In this document: positions 57,200 to 64,000 of the stretch, one piece after another
Layout of the letters: every line of letters starts with the position of its first letter
How positions within the stretch are numbered: position 1 is the stretch's first letter
DNA from: Hofstenia miamia
Lineage: Eukaryota; Xenacoelomorpha; Acoela
Reading direction: 5' to 3'
Length of the DNA: 64,000 nucleotides
Assembly: GCA_004352715.1 (NCBI GenBank)
Contig: SCFE01000005.1
Span: 2,978,096 to 3,042,095 of the forward strand
Made by a program: the position numbers and the translations under genes
Notes under the pieces: model-generated
Databases searched by the model: none
What the model was told of the DNA's origin: nothing
The model's input: only the letters and a program-made list of their open reading frames with translations

Positions 57200-57788
57200 A
57201 ATAAATATATATGTACCATCAATTTTTATTTCAATTGTTAAAAAATAGTACTTACTAGTGAAACAAAAAACTCGATTTAAAAATGAATTTTAAAATAAAG
57301 ACTTTGTAATTATTGAGAAAGCATTAACATTCACATTTTTCTTCAGTCAATGAGTAAATTTTGATAATTGCAAATGAATACATAACGCCATTTCAAAAAC
57401 AAATCAATTAGATGTCATGAAACTCGCAAAATATTTTTAATTACAAAAAGACTAACACATTTTCATAAAAAATACATTTACACAAAAATGATTAAATTGA
57501 TTGATTTTACAAAACACATAGTTGTGCATTATAAAAACACAACAACAATCATTAAATGTCTTAAACTACACTTTGTACATTAGGTATTAAAACAACTTAG
57601 GAACATTTTCTAAATATAGAAATAAATAGCATAAATTACAATTATCAGAATTTGATAAAATGAAATACTTCTTCAAGATGGCTTACTCATTGTATTCAAA
57701 TATAAAATATATATCTCGCAATATGCAATTAGGAAAACTGCTATATAATGGATTTCCAAGTATTTTTCTAATATTTGAGAGTCTAAAG
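57200..57788. other. No gene seen
   Basis: AT-rich spacer between the hypothetical gene and the 63-bp repeats. Confidence 0.45.
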
Positions 57789-58000
57789 TTTTCATTTTCC
57801 TTTTGGTGATTTGTTTTGTCTTTTCGAAAAAAAATTACATGCCTTTGGGATATTTAATTTTCCTTTTGGTGATTTTTTTTGTCTTTTTGAACAAAATTAC
57901 TTGCCTTGGGGAACATTTAATTTTCCTTTTGGTGATATTTTTTTGTCTTGTTGAACAAAATTATTTGCATTTGGGAATATTTAATTTTCTTTTGGTGAGT
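57789..58000. repeat. Tandem repeat, period 63-64 bp, about 3.4 copies
   Basis: ATTTTCCTTTTGGTGAT recurs at 57794, 57857, 57920 and 57984. Each copy also contains TTGTCTTxTxGAACAAAATTA. Confidence 0.9.
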
Positions 58001-58020
58001 AGTAGAAGGGACTTCCATGA

Positions 58021-58149
58021 GGTGTCACTTTTTTCTGATTGGTCGAGAGGTGGGGGGAAGGAGGTGTCACTTTTCACTGATTGGTCGAGAGGGTTGGCAT
58101 TTGACCTGAGACGCCATGGATATTGGCGGGGGGTGTTTTACTGACGTCA
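58021..58149. promoter_or_regulatory. GC-richer block with duplicated inverted CCAAT motif and a CRE-like palindrome
   Basis: A 30-bp unit GGTGTCACTT...CTGATTGGTCGAGAGG occurs at 58021 and 58063. ATTGG is the reverse of CCAAT, and a third ATTGG lies near 58122. TGACGTCA, a perfect CRE, follows at 58142. The block is markedly richer in G+C and CpG than its surroundings, as a promoter would be. No transcript start or gene is identified, so the role is inferred. Confidence 0.4.
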
Positions 58150-58883
58150 TGCATGTACTTTTACTAGTTTTTGTGGTATTTATGTGACCAAATTTAGTTT
58201 GCATTTTTTTTACTTTTTTATTTTTACTTCCTTTTTAGTTTTACTTTCCCACATTTACTTGCTTTACATGTATTACTTTCCCACACTTACTTACTTTACA
58301 TTTATTACTTTCCCACATTAACTTACTTTACATGTATTACTTTCACACATTAACTTGCTTTACATGTATTAATTTCCCACATTTGCATACTTGTTTAAAA
58401 AGTGGAATCGAAAAATATTTCAAAGTAAAAATAATTTACATACTTGTTTTAAAAAATGGAATCGAAAAAATGTTTCCAAGTAAAAATACATGCTTCCACA
58501 AACGCATACTCTCGCCATACAGAGAAAACGAACATTTATAAAAAAAAAATTTATTTACAAACAAAATATAAAATGCACTAATAAATGATAAAGTTCATAT
58601 AGTGAATTTCATCTATAGTTAAATGATAATATTCATTGTTGGATGAGAATGGTGGAGAAAACATCCACAGAATACTGCAAGATAGACATTCTTCTTCTAA
58701 TAATTGTGGTATTTATGTGACCAAATTTAGTTTGCATTTTTTTACTTTTTTAGTTTTACTTTCCCACATTTACTTACATTTTTTACTTTCTTTCCCACAT
58801 TAACTTACTTTACATTTATTACTTTCCCACATTTACTTACTTACTTTTTCAGTTTTACTTTCCCACATTTACTTACTTTACAT
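58150..58883. repeat. Minisatellite region, 32-bp period, running into an assembly gap
   Basis: CTTTCCCACATTTACTTACT-type units recur exactly every 32 bases at 58245, 58277, 58309, 58341 and 58373, then return in irregular form at 58755-58883. A flanking block, TGGTATTTATGTGACCAAAT and onward, occurs twice (58172 and 58706). The array continues to the gap, which probably contains more of it. Confidence 0.9.
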
Positions 58884-59268
58884 NNNNNNNNNNNNNNNNN
58901 NNNNNNNNNNNNNNNNNNNNNNNNNNNNNNNNNNNNNNNNNNNNNNNNNNNNNNNNNNNNNNNNNNNNNNNNNNNNNNNNNNNNNNNNNNNNNNNNNNNN
59001 NNNNNNNNNNNNNNNNNNNNNNNNNNNNNNNNNNNNNNNNNNNNNNNNNNNNNNNNNNNNNNNNNNNNNNNNNNNNNNNNNNNNNNNNNNNNNNNNNNNN
59101 NNNNNNNNNNNNNNNNNNNNNNNNNNNNNNNNNNNNNNNNNNNNNNNNNNNNNNNNNNNNNNNNNNNNNNNNNNNNNNNNNNNNNNNNNNNNNNNNNNNN
59201 NNNNNNNNNNNNNNNNNNNNNNNNNNNNNNNNNNNNNNNNNNNNNNNNNNNNNNNNNNNNNNNNNNNN
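58884..59268. other. Assembly gap of 385 N
   Basis: It interrupts repeat arrays on both sides. The non-round length suggests an estimated size. Confidence 0.99.
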
Positions 59269-60009
59269 GAATGGAGCATCGCAAATGATAGCAAACAAAG
59301 CTAAACATTTTCATTAATTTATCACATGAATAAACCATACATACATTTGTTGTGGTGGACTTAAACATAGAGGCATTTTTCAAATGATAAACACGGGTTT
59401 ATGAATGGCGGCAGACAGAGCTAAATATTTTTAATAATGAATTTATGCATTAAAACACACATACATTTTTTTGTAGTGGAATTTTCGCATGGAGACATGT
59501 TTTTTTTCTTTCGACAAAATGACGGTAGATAGACAGAGCTAAAAAATTTATTAATGGATTTATACATTCAAAATATACATACGCTTTGTAGTGGTGGACT
59601 TTTGTGTAAATTTATAGATAATTGGAGGGAAGCACACATTGTGTGGAATGATGAAAAATATTTACAACAACAATAACATCTAAGCAAGTAAAACATTATT
59701 AAAAATAAATTGACAATTTTCCATTACTATATACAGAAACTTGGAGCGACTATGGAGGCAGAGTGGGATGACAGAGGCAATATTCATATCATGTGTCTAA
59801 ACAATAATTATTAAAACGCACACAAAATAATTTTCATATACCTAAACGAGGTCTTTTGGTGCTGCTTGTAGATGGTTCATTTATAGAGACATCTTCTTGA
59901 TTAGGGTGTTTAATTGGTGATTGTGGAATATCTAAATGAAAAATTTGTAAAAATACATGTAAATGTAATCTATACCTTTATGACCATATGGCAAACTTTG
60001 GTAATGATC
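59269..60009. repeat. Tandem-duplicated segment, copy 1, with internal 120-bp repeats
   Basis: It matches 63262-63980 over its whole length, with only scattered differences. Internally, AGCTAAA recurs at 59299, 59419 and 59538 at the head of three related units of about 120 bp. It contains the minus-strand exon at 59842-59931. The offset to copy 2 is about 4.0 kb. Confidence 0.9.
59842..59931 (-). CDS. Candidate 90-bp internal exon, copy 1 (minus strand)
   Basis: On the minus strand CATTTAG precedes and GTATATG follows the block. The open frame reads IPQSPIKHPNQEDVSINEPS, then TSSTKRPRL. It starts in phase 1 and ends in phase 1, so it can be repeated without breaking a frame. KRPR resembles a short nuclear-localisation signal. 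The same exon recurs at 63836-63925 with a few substitutions but intact frame and splice sites. Upstream, near 60000, DHYQSLPYGHK followed by GTATAG may be the end of another exon, cut by the gap. The gene is unrecognised. Confidence 0.5.
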
Positions 60010-61009
60010 NNNNNNNNNNNNNNNNNNNNNNNNNNNNNNNNNNNNNNNNNNNNNNNNNNNNNNNNNNNNNNNNNNNNNNNNNNNNNNNNNNNNNNNNNNN
60101 NNNNNNNNNNNNNNNNNNNNNNNNNNNNNNNNNNNNNNNNNNNNNNNNNNNNNNNNNNNNNNNNNNNNNNNNNNNNNNNNNNNNNNNNNNNNNNNNNNNN
60201 NNNNNNNNNNNNNNNNNNNNNNNNNNNNNNNNNNNNNNNNNNNNNNNNNNNNNNNNNNNNNNNNNNNNNNNNNNNNNNNNNNNNNNNNNNNNNNNNNNNN
60301 NNNNNNNNNNNNNNNNNNNNNNNNNNNNNNNNNNNNNNNNNNNNNNNNNNNNNNNNNNNNNNNNNNNNNNNNNNNNNNNNNNNNNNNNNNNNNNNNNNNN
60401 NNNNNNNNNNNNNNNNNNNNNNNNNNNNNNNNNNNNNNNNNNNNNNNNNNNNNNNNNNNNNNNNNNNNNNNNNNNNNNNNNNNNNNNNNNNNNNNNNNNN
60501 NNNNNNNNNNNNNNNNNNNNNNNNNNNNNNNNNNNNNNNNNNNNNNNNNNNNNNNNNNNNNNNNNNNNNNNNNNNNNNNNNNNNNNNNNNNNNNNNNNNN
60601 NNNNNNNNNNNNNNNNNNNNNNNNNNNNNNNNNNNNNNNNNNNNNNNNNNNNNNNNNNNNNNNNNNNNNNNNNNNNNNNNNNNNNNNNNNNNNNNNNNNN
60701 NNNNNNNNNNNNNNNNNNNNNNNNNNNNNNNNNNNNNNNNNNNNNNNNNNNNNNNNNNNNNNNNNNNNNNNNNNNNNNNNNNNNNNNNNNNNNNNNNNNN
60801 NNNNNNNNNNNNNNNNNNNNNNNNNNNNNNNNNNNNNNNNNNNNNNNNNNNNNNNNNNNNNNNNNNNNNNNNNNNNNNNNNNNNNNNNNNNNNNNNNNNN
60901 NNNNNNNNNNNNNNNNNNNNNNNNNNNNNNNNNNNNNNNNNNNNNNNNNNNNNNNNNNNNNNNNNNNNNNNNNNNNNNNNNNNNNNNNNNNNNNNNNNNN
61001 NNNNNNNNN
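60010..61009. other. Assembly gap of exactly 1000 N
   Basis: Placeholder gap of unknown true length, inside the duplicated region. Confidence 0.99.
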
Positions 61010-61076
61010 TCATGTTTCACTTCTCCTCACAAACTTTGTTATGATAATAGGGCATTCACCGTTCCTAGTTGGCAAT

Positions 61077-61310
61077 CTATGACAAACAGATGTCCTCTAC
61101 ATTGATCTTCACGCATTTACTCACTGCGTCTCTTACCACTTTGTAGATGTCCTCACCTTGTCTAAACGGAATCCCAGAAATCCTCACATTATCTCTACGG
61201 CCATACTGTTCGAGCTTTTCTACTCCAAAATCAAATTTAGTATTGTTTTTTTGACGTAGTTTTTCCTCAAGCTGTTGCACCTTCTCAGCAGCACAGAATC
61301 CACAAAAAAA
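61077..61310 (-). pseudogene. ORF1p-like fragment of a LINE
   Basis: The minus strand reads CAAEKVQQLEEKLRQKN (coiled coil), then EKLEQYGRRDNVRISGIPF, then QGEDIYKVVRDAVSKCV. The block 'E.Y.RRnNvRI.Gip...gEd' is the start of the RNA-binding domain of L1/CR1-type ORF1 proteins. It stops at 61077, and upstream sequence is out of frame. An isolated fragment of about 75 codons. Confidence 0.75.
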
Positions 61311-61433
61311 TTCTCTGTCAAAAAAATTCCTCGAAACTCGTTTGGGAACCCAAATAGTTACCCAGCCAGCAAGGACAATCCTTGGAAGTACATTCTACTT
61401 CGTGGTGACTTCCTTCTTTTTGATTACGTGACA

Positions 61434-61489
61434 TTACTTAAATCTAATTAAACTGTATAATAAACAGTTAATTAGATTTAAGTAATAAA
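61434..61489. repeat. Palindrome with arms of about 24 bp
   Basis: ATTACTTAAATCTAATTAA...CTGT and its reverse complement flank a short TATAATAA centre. A strong potential hairpin in AT-rich DNA with no nearby gene end to make it a terminator. Confidence 0.7.
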
Positions 61490-62892
61490 AATTAAAACGT
61501 TAGAAAAGAGTCCAGAAACCATGTTACTTAATTAATTTTGACTTTTCATAATTGCACTAAATGCTAATATTTTTGCAATCATCTCATTGTATAATAATAC
61601 AAATTCTGCGCAAGACAGTGTTGCCAAAAATAATAAGTTCTCTGCACGCAAACTTTATTCGAATTCGATTCCTCGGTTCTGGTCTAATTATAGATAGAAA
61701 CTATGAGGATTAAATGTTATGATTAAATTGTTATTAAATACATTTTGCAGCTTATGACAAATTTAAAATTTTAATAAATTAGCTAATATAATAAAATAAG
61801 TTTACTAGGGATTGATTCTAATTATAAAAAATTGCGAAAACAAAATTCTAATGGTATCATTCGTATTGAAACGTAACCCTAGCCCTACTCCTATACCTAA
61901 GAACAACAGTTTCAATTTCATTAACTAAAAGTTTAACGAAAACTGTCACAATTTGCATTTTTCGAAATTGTTGGACTTCGAAATTTTTGGACGACACCCC
62001 TGAAAATGAAACATTTACTGAATGCCTAATTTTATAGATAGAAATTTAGTGAAAAGTTTTTGGCAAACAATATTTGCAAAAAGTTAATATAGTTCAAAAA
62101 CTTTAATTATCTAATTTTTCAAAATTATTGCGCTAAGGAAGGTCTTTAACACTAGTACACTTGATCTTAGAAAGACAGAGTGGTCAAAATTGACTGTTTC
62201 CTTTTTGAAGGAGAATGGTGATTTGCAGCAATAAATTGAAATTAACGAAGATTTATTTTTTGTGCAAAACAACACTATTATTTAAGTTAAAGTGATACTA
62301 CAACCCACTTTCAGTGAACTCTACATACTTGCACATAGGGATGCAGCAGTCACTTAACAAAATAGTAACAGAGTCTATGAAACAATATGAGATTTTGAAA
62401 TCAAGATTTTGAGACTTTACAATTTGAGATGATACTTCAGATGACAAGACATAAATATAAAAAAATCAACTGAATTTGATACTTAGACAGGACTTTTCAA
62501 AATGCATTAAGGGATATATAATATTGTGTCATTGGCAGGTATTGTTTTCTAGTATCAGCCAGCTCACATGCTTTTTGCGTTTACTAGTGACATTAAGTCC
62601 ACTGGCATAGTTCTCTCTAGATTAAACCCAGTGATTCTACAATATTAATGTTTAAGTTTCATTTCAAAGACTTAAATTAACTTGACATTTTTTTATTAAA
62701 ATATCTTTTCAATGAAAAATCAGCTGAAAATAAAGATTATTTCTTTACATCACTAACTGAAAAGTGTTTTAAAAAAGTCAAGCTGAGATATGAACTTAGT
62801 CTTTGCCAAGACTTTATCAAGGTCTTGTAAACCCTGATTAGTACAAAGTTATGTTATCTTTTGTCCTATGCAAGCCTCTTTCATTGATGAAA
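61490..62892. other. No gene seen
   Basis: AT-rich DNA without recognisable coding sequence. Confidence 0.45.
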
Positions 62893-63216
62893 TCTAAAAT
62901 AAATTGTTAATAAAATAAATAAATAACTTCATTACCATTATTGTGAGGACTTGAATGAATATGGAGGCTTTTCAAACATTAAAATGTAAAGTGTGTAAGG
63001 AGTTGAATCTAAAATAAATCTTTAATAAAATAAATAAATAACTTCATTACCATTAATGTGAGGACTTGAATGAATACAGAGGCTTTTCAAACATCAAAAT
63101 GTAAAGTGTGTAAAGAGTTGAATCTAAAATAAATCGTTAATAAAATAAATAAATAACTTCATTACCATTATTGTGAGGACTTTAATGAATGTGGAGGCTT
63201 TTCAAACATCAATATA
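62893..63216. repeat. Tandem repeat, period 115 bp, about 2.8 copies
   Basis: TCTAAAATAAAT begins units at 62893, 63008 and 63123. Units share ACTTCATTACCATTA, TGTGAGGACTT and GAGGCTTTTCAAACAT, with few differences. Confidence 0.95.
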
Positions 63217-63261
63217 CATTTGCTGTGGTGTACTTAAACTTGGAGACATTTTCAATCAATA

Positions 63262-63980
63262 GAATGGAACATCACAAATGATAGCAAACAAAGCTAAACA
63301 TTTTTATTAATTTATCACATGAATAAAACATACATATGTTTTGTTGCGGTGGACTTAAACATAGAGGCATTTTTCAATGATAAACACGAGTTTATGAATG
63401 GCGGCAGACAGAGCTAAATATTTTTAATAATGAATTTATGCATTAAAACACACATACATTTTTTTGTAGTGGAATTTTCACATGGAGACATGTTTTTTTT
63501 CTTTTGACAAAATGACGGTAGATAGACAGAGCTAAAAAATTTATTAATTGATTTATACATTCAAAATATACATATGCCTTGTAGTGGTGGACTTTTGTGT
63601 AAATTTATAGATAATTGGAGGGAAGCACACATTGTGTGCAATGATGAAAAATATTTACAACAACAATAACATCTAAGCAAGTAAAATATTATTAAAAATA
63701 AATTGACAATTTTCCATTATTATATACAGAAACTTGGAGTGACTATGGAGGCAGAGCGGGATAGCAGGGGCAATATTCATTATCATGTGTCTAAACAATA
63801 ATTATTAATACGCACACAAAATAATTTTCATATACCCAAACGAGGTCTTTTGCTGCTGCTTGTAGAAGGTTCATTTATAGAGGCATCTTCTTGGTTAGGG
63901 CATTTAATTGGTGATTGTGGAATATCTAATGGAAAATTCGTAAAAATACGTGTAAATGTAATGGTAATGATCCACCAGAT
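63262..63980. repeat. Tandem-duplicated segment, copy 2
   Basis: It aligns with 59269-60009 nearly end to end by eye (GAATGGAACATCACAAATGA versus GAATGGAGCATCGCAAATGA at the start). Several differences are CpG-to-TpG/CpA changes. Copy 2 lacks about 20 bases near 63960 relative to copy 1. Confidence 0.9.
63836..63925 (-). CDS. Candidate 90-bp internal exon, copy 2 (minus strand)
   Basis: The frame reads IPQSPIKCPNQEDASINEPS, then TSSSKRPRL, with acceptor CCATTAG before and donor GTATATG after. It differs from copy 1 at few residues and keeps length, phase and splice sites, suggesting it has been under constraint or is a recent duplicate. The product is not recognised. Confidence 0.5.
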
Positions 63981-64000
63981 ATGTCTTGTCATCATAATGA

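Noticed and set aside
58237-58390. CRISPR array
   Set aside because: The 32-bp units are contiguous tandem repeats without unique spacers, in eukaryotic DNA.
59914-61082. Open frames across the N runs at 60010-61009, 58884-59268, 38206-39159 and 20803-21802
   Set aside because: Artefacts of undetermined bases. Coding claims were limited to sequence actually present on either side.
1-64000. tRNA, rRNA or other structured RNA genes
   Set aside because: I looked for cloverleaf A/B-box patterns and conserved rRNA segments and saw none I could support; a tRNAscan-SE or Infernal run would be decisive.

Overview
This is eukaryotic, almost certainly invertebrate metazoan DNA. It is AT-rich, gene-poor and full of transposable elements; it has spliceosomal splice signals and no bacterial-type operons. 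One host gene is clear: an RBM45-like RNA-binding protein (33741-35015, +) with four RNA-recognition motifs and an unbroken 424-codon frame. I do not name a species.

Region 1-29500 is a nest of decayed copies of one Ty3/gypsy-type LTR retrotransposon family. LTRs are about 1.1 kb. Read in the sense direction they run from TGTAGCATCATCC to GGATGTTACA, and where gag follows they abut a primer-binding site resembling TGGCGACCGTGACAG. At least five gag remnants (9997-11470 -, 11471-12546 -, 15466-17279 +, 22240-22430 +, 22700-24990 -) plus a probable one at 1-467, two proteases, a truncated pol, an integrase (4764-5646) and three env-like ORF3 remnants (5647-8153 +, 19991-20418 -, 27542-29510 +) can be recognised. 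All are broken by stops and frameshifts. Most copies look strongly CpG-depleted, and several stops lie where related copies encode Arg, as expected from methylation-driven decay. One LTR subfamily (2987-4138, 8830-8996, 20419-20802) is near-identical between copies and younger. Several single-N joins with exact flanking duplications, and two gaps of exactly 1000 N, show the region is imperfectly assembled.

Region 29500-46000 holds the RBM45-like gene, possible exons of an unrecognised gene (36344-36735 and 41944-42900), and more elements. Two non-LTR retrotransposon 3' ends meet tail-to-tail at an (AAT)10 repeat (39414-39443). A Tc1/mariner-superfamily element (42885-45123) has long repeat-rich inverted termini. 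Between its left terminus and its transposase lies an intact RING-H2 finger reading frame, ending three bases before the helix-turn-helix coding begins. I regard this as the most interesting object in the window.

Region 46000-64000 holds a piggyBac element with TTAA target duplication and perfect 12-bp termini (47272-49631), whose transposase has two frameshifts; an APE-type non-LTR element (50340-53830) split by an R2-like restriction-endonuclease-type non-LTR element (51361-53170); a 96-bp-arm foldback (56157-56361); several minisatellites (periods 63, 32, 120 and 115 bp); a CCAAT/CRE-like cluster (58021-58149); and a roughly 4-kb tandem duplication carrying a 90-bp phase-symmetric exon in both copies (59842-59931 and 63836-63925, minus).

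Apart from the RBM45-like gene, nearly everything recognisable is mobile DNA or its debris.
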